64,000 nucleotides of DNA from Girardinichthys multiradiatus (Eukaryota; Chordata; Actinopteri; Cyprinodontiformes; Goodeidae): the NCBI RefSeq assembly GCF_021462225.1, contig NC_061795.1, forward strand, positions 8,494,001 through 8,558,000, written 5' to 3'. A program made the translations under genes and the position numbers. This document shows positions 20,902-30,700 of the stretch, piece by piece; position 1 is the stretch's first letter; each line of letters begins with the position of its first letter. Under the pieces are notes generated by a model. It was not told where the DNA came from. It ran no database searches and saw only the letters and a program-made list of their open reading frames with translations.

Positions 20902-22254
20902 CTAGGCGTGGACCCAGTCTCCATAGCCATCAGAGTCTACCTGATCGGATGGGGAGACAAACCTGGGAAACTCCAAGAACCCCTTGGGACTTCTCCAGGA
21001 GAAACACCACAAATCATTGCTCCAAGGTTCTTAGGTAAACTGAACCATAATGAACATATAGGTCACCTATACTATCTCACTAGTATAGGGGGACAGGTCA
21101 AACTGAGGTTCCATTTTAAAACAGGATCAGAGATCAGCCTGTGGTTCTCGGTCTCGTTTGAGGAGGAGAGTAGAGCCATGCTCTCCCTCAGTAAACCACT
21201 TCAGGCTGAATTTCGTGATGTAAGTATCACCAGCTGCACCCAAAACCGATCATGCATCACTAATTGGGTGGAGCTGGACATTACACCCGAAGACACGGCT
21301 CTGGTGCACCCCATCTATAGGTGCACATTAAACAAAGACCTTTGTCTTGGTGGCCAGGACCTGCTGGACAGGCTGGCCCCACTCATTGACGGCCACCAGG
21401 ACCAACTCTGGGTCCAGGCGGAGGTGCAAAACCCACGGGGTGCACGCAGCGAACGTGTCGTTGTGACCAATCAGGTCAGCAGCTTAGAGAAGCCCGAAGG
21501 ACCTCTCAGGCCCTCATCAGAGCCGGTCATGTGCACCTCCGAGACACAGCTGCACCCAGCCATCCAGGAAACTCCTGCCAGAGGCGGTCATGCATTGCTT
21601 GGCTCTTTAAAGAACCCAGGTGTGGACACTTACAACCCCAAAGTGGTGGAAGATGTACACCTGGAAACCATGTTCATACCAGAAGTGCTACTAGCATTCT
21701 GGCTGGGACATCCATCAACCATTAGAGAGCTGTATGACCGTTTGTGCCAAAAAGACCCCTTTGTAACTGAGGCACAACACAGCCTCACACTCCTTTTAGT
21801 AGACGGACTCCGCCCTCTCCTCAAGACAGCCAGTGTGCAGATTGGCATCAAACAGCTCTCCCATGCTGTGGACATTGTTCCAACAGACCAAAGGGGGGTC
21901 ACGTTATCCGACGCCCATTACTCTCCTGTTAGGTGCCATAGGAGCTACAAAGCCACACTCCACACCCTCCAGCAGATGGCGCACTGGCCTCCAAGGTCTC
22001 ATGACACCCAGGTCTACATCAAAGGATGTTTAACCTGCCGCCAGTTTCAGCCATCCCAGCCAACCAGTAAACCTCCGCTTCAGCGAAGGGGGGTTACATT
22101 ACTTTGGTTCCACCTTCAGACCAACTGGGTCGAACCAGCTCCAAAATTAACAGGAGGTAACAAATTCCTCCTAACTGCGACATGCAGCTTCATCAAGTGG
22201 GTTGGATGCTTGTCAGAAAAGGTTGACACCATCATCCCAGCTGCTGCTCTTTAG
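20902..22254 (+). CDS. pol ORF: protease-like segment joined to integrase, reverse transcriptase missing
   Basis: The ORF continues in the gag frame directly after the gag UGA, with no ATG near its start. Numbering residues from the GTG at 20908, KTGSEISL at 71-78 resembles the retroviral aspartic protease box, but Lys stands where the catalytic Asp should be. The next recognisable domain is the integrase HHCC finger: H337, H344, C374 and C377. It is followed by TNWVEPAPKLTGGNKFLLTA, where the first catalytic Asp of integrase is Asn406. The ORF stops at TAG 22252-22254, long before the rest of the integrase core. No reverse transcriptase or RNase H motif lies between. The product would be non-catalytic, so movement must depend on enzymes supplied in trans. 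Confidence 0.82.
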   Translation, partial: LGVDPVSIAIRVYLIGWGDKPGKLQEPLGTSPGETPQIIAPRFLGKLNHNEHIGHLYYLTSIGGQVKLRFHFKTGSEISLWFSVSFEEESRAMLSLSKPLQAEFRDVSITSCTQNRSCITNWVELDITPEDTALVHPIYRCTLNKDLCLGGQDLLDRLAPLIDGHQDQLWVQAEVQNPRGARSERVVVTNQVSSLEKPEGPLRPSSEPVMCTSETQLHPAIQETPARGGHALLGSLKNPGVDTYNPKVVEDVHLETMFIPEVLLAFWLGHPSTIRELYDRLCQKDPFVTEAQHSLTLLLVDGLRPLLKTASVQIGIKQLSHAVDIVPTDQRGVTLSDAHYSPVRCHRSYKATLHTLQQMAHWPPRSHDTQVYIKGCLTCRQFQPSQPTSKPPLQRRGVTLLWFHLQTNWVEPAPKLTGGNKFLLTATCSFIKWVGCLSEKVDTIIPAAAL

Positions 22255-22772
22255 CTGAACCAGATGAAGTCCTACATCGAACTCTCCTCCCCAAGAACAG
22301 AGCTTGTCTCAATGTCCGGGAAAGGAGAGGCCAGTGCGTAGGACTAGTTAAATAGGTGCATGTTTCATTAACTCACACTAACATGCACTAATCACTAACA
22401 ACTTTCTTCAACAGAAACAGTTAAACATATAACTACCTCCTAGGACACAGTCTTAAGCTGTAAGTTGACACGATAATTTTCCATAACACTGTATGCACAG
22501 CAGACCTCACAAAAGTGTTTAAGAATGATGTAATGGACACACCCATGCTGCCCGAGATTTCATACAAAATCGTGTTAAAGGAGGTTGGTTCATCTATAGA
22601 CAGTCCCACCGAGGCACAGATACCCATTGACCTAGTTCTGCTGAACTTAGTAGAGAAATCCTAAGTCCACCACGACAGACACCTTGCAACCTCCACAAAC
22701 ACACCTGGCTTATAGCCTAAATACTGCAATTCGTTTATTCTTTTCTCCCTCTTTCCACATCTAGATAGTTTA

Positions 22773-22976
22773 GAGACAGGAGTCCTATTAAAACCCATCA
22801 TCATCCGGAAGAGCCAATGGTTTAAGCCTAAACCTGTTTTAACCATTCGTTTTAGATTACACACCGCATACCAGCAGGTTAAGCGTTTACAGGTCAGGAT
22901 TGATGCCCTCACATTCATTCCCTCACGGTTCATAGCACCGCCTTTGCCAACGACACAGCCAGGGTCCAGTGCCTAA
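22773..22976 (+). pseudogene. 3' ORF remnant in the LTR element, unidentified
   Basis: One frame stays open for 68 codons here: ETGVLLKPIIIRKSQWFKP, then KPVLTIRFRLHTAYQQVKRL and an Ile/Pro-rich end, closed by TAA. An adjoining frame upstream (SLNTAIRLFFSLFPH) ends at TAG near 22761, suggesting one frameshifted reading frame. I do not recognise it. It lies where retroviral elements carry env or accessory genes, but no signal peptide, cleavage site or membrane anchor was seen. The rest of 22255-23345 shows no coding region. Confidence 0.35.
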
Positions 22977-23346
22977 TAGAAGTTGGATGAATAAGCTATG
23001 AACCATGATTTTGTTTGTTCCTTTTATTCTTATATATACATATATATGTACGATATCTGTTATTGTTTCATTTTGTCTCAGGATTACCAAAGCTGATGAC
23101 CAAAGAATGTAATGATGATGTGAATGTATTGTCCTGTATTTTGTCTCATTGAACAATGTAGAAAGGGATGAGTTTAGTCAGAGTTAGTCCTGCCCAGGCT
23201 AACCTCTATCCTGCCCAGTCGTAGGTTTTGAGTAACACAGAGACAATTTTGTTTGTTCTGCTTCGCCACGGATCACTGATTGCTCAGCAAAGGACAGAAT
23301 GGTCCCAGTAGCTTCAAAGACTGCGATTCATCTCACCCTTTGAACC

Positions 23347-23356
23347 TAGGGGGGAA
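23347..23356 (+). promoter_or_regulatory. Polypurine tract
   Basis: AGGGGGGAA immediately precedes the 3' LTR start at 23357. This is the expected plus-strand primer of an LTR retrotransposon. Confidence 0.8.
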
Positions 23357-24828
23357 TGTTGGACCACTTGTTTGCTGAGTATTGGATTATCTGCCCGTTG
23401 TTGGACGTCACTGTGCCCCTCCAATGGCATCGGCCATTTTGTACCCAGGACAGCACGCTCCTACATATCCCATCAAGCATTGCGACTGATATGACTGGGC
23501 GTCCCCAGTCTGACGTCACAGGATGCTATATAGGAGGCGCTCATGTTTGAAACACTGCCTTCAGCTGGAAACCGATCTGGTGATTGAAGCGCGTCACTTT
23601 AAGAGAAGAACTCTGTCCAGAGTTTCATTCATTCTCTCTCGTTGGACAACAAACTATTCATAACTGAAGTTTTTGGACTAGGAAGGCCAGAGATTTCACT
23701 TTTGCCGATCGAAGACGTGAGTTAACACGTAACTGGAGACACGGAGTTTCGGAGAGACGAACCTCTACCGTGTTTCATTTTCAAGTCGACTTTGATGGTC
23801 AGATCATATTTTTCCTTTTTGTCAAGAAGACCAAAGGACAAAGACTGACTGTTCCCCTGAAGTTAATTGTGGACGCACAATTAACTCAACCCCACGTTTC
23901 CTCGCTCGAATTCCCTCGCTCAGGAAGAAGACGACACAAGTAAAATCCATTTCTTTTTTTAAATTTCTTTATTCAAGTCCTGGGCAGGGTCAGAGGTTGT
24001 AGAAGCGATCAGAATCGCTGGTTAGGATCTCATGTGTTCTGAATAATATGTGCATGTAACCTTGCTTGTTTGAAACTTTGATGTGTTATGTGATATCGGG
24101 ATCCGCCGTGTTCCCCAGAGCTGTCTGTGTTTACTATCTGAACGCAGGTGCGTTGCAAAACTGGACTGTTAAAACGACCTCATGGTAAAATTCTCCATTT
24201 TACCTTTGTCTTCAATCTCACTGTGCTAGCTTGCCGCCAAAAGTTATCAATCCTTTGTTTCAGGAGTAAAGGGGGGAAGTTTTATGATCAGAAGATCATA
24301 AAAGACACTCTAAGCTGCGCTCCAAACCCCCACCAGTCATCACCACACCCCCCTTTTCATATCTTCTCTTTTCCTCTGTTGTGCCATAAACTGCTGGTTG
24401 ACTCAATACATACCCACTACCGTTTTGTTGATTTTGGTTTATTTAGATGTGTTTACCCCTGTGTATGTAGAATTTTGCATGTTGAGTAGGTGAAAATTAA
24501 TAAATATTCACATAGATAAAGAGAGAGCGTTTGGTGTTTCATTGTGTGCAAAAGGTGATGTGTCAGTCAAAATAAGGTTCAAGTTCCACACGTTTCGGCA
24601 GAAACGGTCGATTAAACAGTGACATCTCCGGCAATAGTTATTAACTATTACAGAGTATTTAACGGTTGTAATTGTCAGAGGCGTCGAGCCACAATTACAA
24701 CACCAGAAACCTCTCTGGTCTCGATTCGTAAATGAGGATTTATGGTTAAGAAATTGATTTTGTCAGATTATGATTTGTAATTATAATTATTGATCAAGAT
24801 TATTCAATCAATAATCATACTCCCAACA
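23357..24828 (+). repeat. 3' LTR
   Basis: The 1472-bp direct repeat of 16161-17632 has the same TG...CA ends and TATA and poly(A) positions. About nine substitutions separate the two, near 0.6 percent. The TTGG duplication and the resumption of the interrupted host repeat follow directly. Confidence 0.93.
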
Positions 24829-25090
24829 TTGGCATGGTATTAATGATATCACATTAGCCACAGGTTTCAAACCCTGTCTAATAACAGTTAAATAGCATCT
24901 TCAAAGCACAACAGGAAGTCTTTATTAATCCTTCGCCACCAAACAGGAAGTGAATGCATCTTCAATCAGGAAGGTCAGATTTTAGCCAAAGTTTGAACAC
25001 TTTGTGGCAGAGCTGTACTTAGGCTGAGCGGCGCTGAGCTGTGAGGGCCACCCAATGCTACTTGCAGCTTCAATTCCTACTTGTTTCTTA
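24829..25090. repeat. Right part of the repeat array interrupted by the LTR element
   Basis: The text TTGGCATGGTATTAATGATATCACATTAGCC matches the unit segment GTTGGCATGGTCAATTGATGACATCATCTTAGCC near 15441, so the unit continues across the insertion. ACAGGAAGTC words follow. From 25090 to 25450 nothing further was recognised. Confidence 0.55.
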
Positions 25091-25453
25091 AAAATGAATA
25101 GGTATCAGTAACATAAATTCTAATTAATCCTAACTATCAAACAGTGCAGTCGGATTCAGTATAATATTCAAATTGGTTAAAAGGTTTTATATCTAAGGAA
25201 ACCCAGCAGATTGCATTGAGTCTGTGACTTGCATCAGATTCATCCAGGAGATATTTTGATAGCCACTTAGCAGAAGTTGCCAAGGCCACGTTGGGGCACC
25301 AGATTTAGAAAAACAATAAGTGTCCTGGTTCAAGCAGTTGTGTGGATTTCTAACCACTTTAAGAGTTTTTACTGTTATCTCTCAATTGCAAATCCAAATA
25401 TTCAAATTTCTGGGACTTTCCTGCAGTTCTGGAGCGAACAACCTTCTCCATGA

Positions 25454-25786
25454 TTAAATCCTTTCAACTCTGAGGCCAAAAGCCGGTTCCAGGCTGCGAT
25501 TCTGTTCAAGAACCGTATCCAGCTTGCGGCTTAGCTCTCTTAACAATTCAGTCTGAGCATTGATCGCTCTGCAGATTCCATCCAGCATTGCAGGCAGCTT
25601 TGGGATGCTTTGAACAGCTGCCCACGTTTTGCTACTCACTCGATAAGTCAGGTAACCGCCGGCTCCAAAAAGCAGAAATCCTGTTATCAAAAATTTATAA
25701 TTGTAGTCATTGTAGTCAAGCACACAATCTTCCACCTTTGCCAGGAATCCATTGTGTATCCAGAGAAGAATGTACCGGCTGGGCAA
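25454..25786 (-). CDS. Hypothetical small membrane protein ORF
   Basis: A 110-codon minus-strand ORF that I do not recognise. Residues 32-48 (LITGFLLFGAGGYLTY) form one clear hydrophobic, membrane-spanning candidate. Residues 74-98, with NAQTELLRELSRKLDTVLEQN, form an amphipathic or coiled-coil helix. An overlapping minus-strand frame at 25716-25916 (LNAIDKFFPREERV) may be the true upstream part displaced by a frameshift. No splice signals were assigned. It may belong to an unknown mobile element or be a processed fragment. No function is proposed. Confidence 0.35.
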   Translation of the reverse strand: MPSRYILLWIHNGFLAKVEDCVLDYNDYNYKFLITGFLLFGAGGYLTYRVSSKTWAAVQSIPKLPAMLDGICRAINAQTELLRELSRKLDTVLEQNRSLEPAFGLRVERI

Positions 25787-25914
25787 GACGGTTCTCCTTT
25801 ACCCTTTCTTCCCGTGGAAAAAATTTATCAATTGCGTTGAGAGACCAGCTGACCAAATCCATAATTTGCAAGTTTGGAAGATATGTAAAGTGAGGCTCTG
25901 AGAAAAACACAGAC

Positions 25915-26175
25915 AAATGGTAAATGGACTGAACTTATATAGCATTTTCCAGTCATACAGACCACTCAAAGCGCTTTACACTAGAGCCACATTCACCCAA
26001 TTGCACTCACTAATGCTCACACATTCATACACCGCAGATACGCAGATCAGTAGGCAACTTGAGGTTAAGTGCCTTGCCCAGGGGCACATCGACATATGGC
26101 AGGAGGAAGCTGGAATCGAACCCACAACCTTCTGATTGCAAGATGACTACTCTTCCTACTGAGCTAGAGCAGATG
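25915..26175 (-). repeat. tRNA-derived SINE
   Basis: On the minus strand the head reads TAGCTCAGTAGGAAGAGTAG, a good A box (complement of 26147-26166). GGGTTCGATTCC follows as the B box (complement of 26112-26123). The body contains GCGCTTTGAGTGGTC and ends near GGTCCATTTACCATT. Internal RNA polymerase III promoter boxes followed by an unrelated body define a SINE. The acceptor stem is not completed, so it is not a tRNA gene. Confidence 0.75.
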
Positions 26176-26339
26176 CAGAAGCAGGCAAGAGGGAGGGCGA
26201 GAAAACGCGTGCGTCCTCCACCGAGAGCAACAAAAAAGTTTCATTTGGCTCATTAGTATTGCAAGGTCTCAGGTGTGAATGGGTACCAGGTGTGTTAAAT
26301 TTAGTGTTATTTCTCTCACACTCTCTCACACTGGTCTCT

Positions 26340-26816
26340 GGGAGTTCAACATGAAAAAAAGATGTTGCTCTACATAAAGATGGCCTAGACGAATACTGCC
26401 AATAACCTGAAACTGAGCTGCAGCAAGGTGGCCAAGATTGTACAATGGTTTAACAGGACAGGTTCCATTCACAATATGCCTCGCCATGGTCCACCAAAGA
26501 AGCTCAGTGCATGTGCTCAGCGTCCTATTCAGAGGTTGTCTTTTGATAATAGACTTATGAGTGGTGCGAGCATTGCTGCAGAGGTTGAAGACGTGATGGA
26601 TAAACCCGTCAATGGTCAGACCATACGTCACAAGCTGCATCAAATTATTCCACATGGGTGTCGTCCCAGAAAGAAGCCTCTTCTAAATTTAAGGCACAAG
26701 AAAACGGGGAGCTGAAGCCAAGCAGACTAAGGACATGGATTACTGGAACCATGTCCTGTGATCTGATGAGACAAACATATTTAGTTCAGATGGTGTCAAG
26801 CATGTGTGGCAGCAAC
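26340..26816 (+). pseudogene. Tc1 transposase, N-terminal fragment
   Basis: The frame from 26428 gives the helix-turn-helix part: AKIVQWFNRTGSIHNMPRHG, PPKKLSACAQR, then IAAEVEDVMDKPVNGQTIRHKL and GCRPRKKP. A frame change follows, and the region with the first catalytic Asp (WSDET) is seen only as CDLMRQT-type text in a shifted frame near 26757-26775. The upstream start is degraded. The piece ends at the hAT insertion. Confidence 0.75.
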
Positions 26817-26824
26817 AAGTATGA

Positions 26825-28105
26825 ATAAGGATGGGTACCTTACACATTGGAATTGATACCTTTCCAATAAACGGGTGTTGAAGAACCTCTTTAAAGAGGC
26901 CTTCTGCGCGTTCGTTTATTCACCATAACCTGGAGGAATTCACAACATATTTTAAATCAATCACACGGAGACAGCTGTATGTAATTAAAATACCTGGACC
27001 AGGGGAAGCTCTCATGTGATCAGGCCACACACCGAGACAACTTCAGAGCTCCTCACTGGGCACATTGCTTTTTTTAAAACACACATTAAAATGGGCAGCG
27101 CCCTGTTTACAGTTTTTTCTCACATGTAGTCACGTTCACACTTTTTCTGGCTTACCATATTTAGACAGTCATTGTTCCAGCACCTGCACTCGTATCTACT
27201 GATATAAGCAGGGAGTAACACTTATCACCAATTTTCACACACTTCTGCAGTTTTCAGTAATTTTCCACTTCACCTCTTCTGTGAGAAATACTTCTGCAGA
27301 CCACACAATACACAATGTCTTTATACTAACACATGTTATACATTTTATTTCCCACACTGGTTATGAACATAATAATAATGATGCACACACATAATATATC
27401 TCCACACAGGTCCTGGGAATTGGTATCAGTACTAAACGGTACCAGTTTTTGGTACTTTTGAGTGTTTAAGTGGTTATAAATGTTAATTCATTTAATCATA
27501 AAATCTCAAAATTTGTATGTATTTTTCATTATATAAACATTTACAAATATAACAACTTCCAACTGTTTGTATTGTAACATCGCAGTTGTTTCAAACATTT
27601 CTCCTCCCATGTTGCTGGCTGCAGACGACAAGTCGCTAACGGATTCAGGTGTGCTAACAGTGAAGAATGCAGGGGTTGTAGCCATAGATCTAAGGCTGTC
27701 AAAAATTGTGCACTCTTGAGTCTTGAGAAAAATCGTATGCTTAACCAGGTGCTTCCTCATATTAGAAGTATTCCCACTGCTGGCCTTGCACTTCGTGTTA
27801 CAAATATTGCAGCGAGCATAATCTGCATCCCATTTTGAAAAGTGGAACCATACTTTCGAGCGCTTTAATCAGCCATGCTTTGTTGATGGTACTAGCGGCT
27901 ATTGACGTCATTGCACTCTTGTGCGTGCAATGCTGTGTTCATGTCTGGCATGGAAAATCGCCCACTCTTCCACTCCCTCAGTGTCACAATGATGCATTTA
28001 GATTCTGAAACATGGTACCGTTTGATTTTATATGAATAGGTACTTGGTAGTACCAACGGAATTCGGTCGGTACCTATAAAACTACTGAATTAGGTAAATA
28101 TCCAT
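26825..28105 (-). mobile_element. hAT transposon with BED finger exon, 8-bp target duplication
   Basis: An exact 8-bp duplication AAGTATGA lies at 26817-26824 and 28106-28113. Ends read ATAAGGATGGGTACC on the left and, inverted, ATGGATATTTACC on the right, with GGTACC-type words repeated inside each end. Only the first coding part of a transposase remains, on the minus strand. Confidence 0.82.
27506..27853 (-). pseudogene. BED zinc finger of a hAT transposase, C-terminal part missing
   Basis: The minus-strand frame gives SKVWFHFSKWDADYARC, then the C-x2-C pair in ARCNICNTKC and the H-x4-H part in SNMRKHLVKH. All ligands of a BED finger are thus intact. A Ser/Thr-rich linker follows (FFTVSTPESVSDLSSAAS) and the frame stops near 27506. 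The catalytic and hATC dimerisation domains are absent, so this is the DNA-binding end of an internally deleted element. The true start upstream of 27853 was not found. Confidence 0.7.
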
Positions 28106-28377
28106 AAGTATGAAGACAATTGTGTATTGCCTACAGTCAAATATGGTGGTAGATGTGTCATAGTTTATGGCTGTATGAGTGCTGCTGGCTGTGTTGAGCT
28201 ACAGTTCATTGAGGGAACCATTGATGCCAACATGCACTGTGACACACCGAAGCAGAGCATCCCTTTGGAAACTGGGCAACAGCACAGTATTCCAACATGA
28301 TAAGGTCCCCAAACACAACTCCAAGACGACATCTGCCTTGCTAAAGGAAGTGATGATAACGGTGCTGGACTGCCCAG
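28106..28377 (+). pseudogene. Tc1 transposase, middle fragment
   Basis: The text gives YEDNCVLPTVKYGG, YGCMSAAG and LQFIEGTIDANMHCD. After a frameshift it gives a degraded FQHDKVPKHNSKTT box, where the second catalytic Asp is kept as HDK. It continues the piece ending at 26816 and stops at the solo LTR insertion in CCAG. Confidence 0.8.
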
Positions 28378-30129
28378 TGTTGTAATTATGAATCTGAGAA
28401 TATTATTTAATATTTAATATTAATATTTTAATATTTTATCAAATAATATTTTGGTCTGTTAAGGATTGTCCTGTGAATACCAGCCCAGTAAGGCGATGGT
28501 ATTAGGACAAAATAGAAAGGTGTGAGACGGGCTCTGACATTATTGAACAGCATAAACTCTGGACATATATGGAATGAATTAACGCAATTTCTTAAAATAC
28601 AAGAATTTATTAACAAAAATAAGTCAACTCAAAGTCAAACATATTTCAATCAACAAACTCTTTACTATGCTAAAATAATCCAACTAAACTACCAAGCAGG
28701 ATTAAAGAATAACGAAGACTAATGGGCTATGTACAATATAAACAAGTTGATTAAAGATGATTGGAAAGCATGACCAAAAGAGTGATGCAACATTACCATG
28801 CAATGTTTATGTTTGAGAACCAAGGATTATCTTGAAGAATTTGTAAATGAAGTTAAGTTAGTCTTGGAACTAACTTTGGCAATAATCAGCAAACATTTAG
28901 ACAACCCATCACACTGCAAGATCAGATAAAATATTATTTGAGTAAAATAATGATTTAAATAATGATCTGCTGAATAAAACCAACCTTCTGGATGACTAAT
29001 TCTCAATGGTGTCTAATTAACTGCCTTTATTTATTGAAATAATATTTGAAGAAATATTATTAAGGGAGTATTTTGGAAAAGAGCCAAATCTTTCTGGAGA
29101 AATGGGGCTTGATGGTATTTACTTAGTTATCAAATCTAGTAAATGATGTTCAGGGACTATTATTCACTAGCTTGAAAACTAACAACCTTTCTGTTCAATA
29201 CTCTTTAGCAGCCAGCACGTGTTCTTACCAGTTAGCCGTTAAGCTAACAAAGAAGCGGATAGCTTAGCCCCAGAATCAACACATACCTTTAAAATACCAG
29301 GGTTAATAAAAGGGTTAAAATGCATAAGCGCGGACAGCGCGTTATGAGCAAATAAAGTTTATCTTATCTTTAAAACATACAAAGAACACAAACCGGCACG
29401 TGTGCTGTAGCTAGCCTACTAGCACTAAGATAGCCGAGTTTCACACAAACAAACTTCATAACATGAAAACGTTTAGATCATTTCATCCTAAACCTGTCTC
29501 TGCCCAAAACACCTAACCTCATGAACTATGGTGAGGAAACGTTGTCCAAGGGGCGAAGCTTGAAGAAATGTCCACAGTCAACAAGCGGTTAGCTTTCAGC
29601 TAACCTCTGCGTTCGCTCTGTGAACAAAAGGGTTAGCTCCGGAGAGCTGGGCGGCTCGTCTTGTCCGCTGCGGTCTCTGCTGTCTTCCTTCCAGGCTGGG
29701 AGACCGCGTCTTTGCCGGGGCTTCTCTCGAACACCGTTTGCGTCTGCGAGGCCTCGGAGAGACAGTCAAGCAATGCTTGTACCTTAATTATCCCCATTTA
29801 TGAATTAAAATACCGGATACACAGACAGTATTTCATTCTACTTAACTTTGCATATGATCGGTGATCGTATGGCTTCCTTGGATCCAGTTGAATTTTTCAG
29901 CGCGCTTTGTTCCCCTCTTATCCTGATGGTCACCGGTGTGGAAGAGAAAGACTTGTGGGAAGGTGGGGGTTTTATGCGGGCAGTGGTATCATGGGAAGTC
30001 CTCTGTTACCCCCTCCTTCCCCCTTCTGAAGTTGTGCTGAAAGTCTTGTTAAATGCAATTTATTTTGAAAGTTCCAGAAATATCTGTACCGGAGTTTAAT
30101 GTTGAAATCCATGGCTGTAGGTCCCAACA
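28378..30129. mobile_element. Solo LTR copy A
   Basis: This 1752-bp block starts TGTTGTAATTATGAATC and ends GGTCCCAACA, flanked by CCAG on both sides (28374-28377 and 30130-30133). The same sequence occurs inverted at 36064-37882 and in this orientation at 42983-50040. TG...CA ends, 4-bp duplications and no internal coding region indicate solo LTRs left by recombination. Small ORFs inside (for example 29661-29864) are not conserved between copies. Transcriptional orientation was not determined. Confidence 0.8.
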
Positions 30130-30133
30130 CCAG

Positions 30134-30345
30134 GCATGTCTCCAGACCTAAACCGTACAACGCATCTTTGGGGCATCCTCAAACGGAAGGTGGAGGACTG
30201 CAAGGTCTCTAGCATCCACTAGCTCCGTGATGTCATGGAGGAATGGAAGAGGATTCCAGTGGCAACCTGTGAAGAGCAAGTGAATTTCATGTCTAGGAGA
30301 GTTAAGACTGCTGGAAAATAATTGCGGCCACCCAAAATATTGTCA
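30134..30345 (+). pseudogene. Tc1 transposase, C-terminal fragment
   Basis: The text encodes SPDLNRTTHLWGILKRKVED with the DLNxxxxLWG catalytic block (the usual Glu codon is altered), then SxxMSRRVKTAGK near the end. It resumes exactly where the middle fragment stops, after the duplicated CCAG. Confidence 0.78.
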
Positions 30346-30385
30346 CTTTGGGCACAATTTGGACATGTGTTACTGTGGGTTGCAC

Positions 30386-30700
30386 TCACTTTTGTTGTCG
30401 TGCTGGGCTACCATACCACATTTTCTCAAAGGTCAGGTTGGAGAAATTTTTGATGAGTGGAACTGTGACCCAATTATATAATTTATCAACATGTTTCCTT
30501 TGTAGCATCTTATCTCCAAGTATAGATTGAATATCCTTGGGTAGTTGGAGTGTCTGAAATATAATTCTAGCTATATTCTTCTCCCAAATAAAAGCACAAA
30601 GAGACCTGTCCTGTTTCCTAAATTGTTTAGTTGGTATCATGATGGGTAACGCTGATCCAGTTAAAATAGTCAAGGTAACACATTCATCCTAATAGCAGTG
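30386..30700 (-). pseudogene. L1/Tx1-type LINE C-terminal fragment
   Basis: The minus-strand frame reads LTGSALPIMIPTKQFRKQD, then LCAFIWEKNIARIIFQTLQLPKD and further hydrophobic/Trp-rich text. This is the typical C-terminal part of L1-like reverse transcriptases (FIWxxKxxRIxxxxLxLPK). It is 5' truncated with no tail recognised. From 30700 to 31375 nothing else was identified. Confidence 0.6.

Larger units (their letters stand above)
16161..24828 (+). mobile_element. Young, non-autonomous LTR retrotransposon (8668 bp)
   Basis: Two 1472-bp direct repeats starting TGTTGGACC and ending CTCCCAACA enclose a primer binding site, leader, gag ORF, in-frame pol ORF and polypurine tract. A 4-bp target duplication TTGG flanks it (16157-16160 and 24829-24832). 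Comparing the LTRs by eye gives about nine substitutions and no net indel, so the insertion is recent. Reverse transcriptase and RNase H are missing and no env is recognisable. It is Ty3/gypsy-like or endogenous-retrovirus-like; the class was not settled. Confidence 0.93.
26270..30400 (+). mobile_element. Tc1-like transposon broken into three pieces by two later insertions
   Basis: Pieces at about 26270-26824, 28106-28377 and 30130-30400 together follow the order of one Tc1 element. A hAT element (26825-28105) and a solo LTR (28378-30129) sit between them, each flanked by its own target duplication (AAGTATGA and CCAG). The right end has the CACTCACTTTTGTTG-type terminus seen in fish Tc1 elements. 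Exact outer ends and the TA duplication were not fixed. Confidence 0.75.

Noticed and set aside
20908..22254. An independent gene starting at GTG 20908
   Set aside because: Animals do not normally start at GTG, and the frame is continuous with gag across one UGA; it is treated as the readthrough pol part.
26112..26166. A tRNA gene on the minus strand
   Set aside because: A and B boxes are present but no acceptor stem closes, and an unrelated body follows; it fits a tRNA-derived SINE.
29661..30099. ORFs inside solo LTR copy A
   Set aside because: They are not conserved in copies B and C, so they are chance frames.
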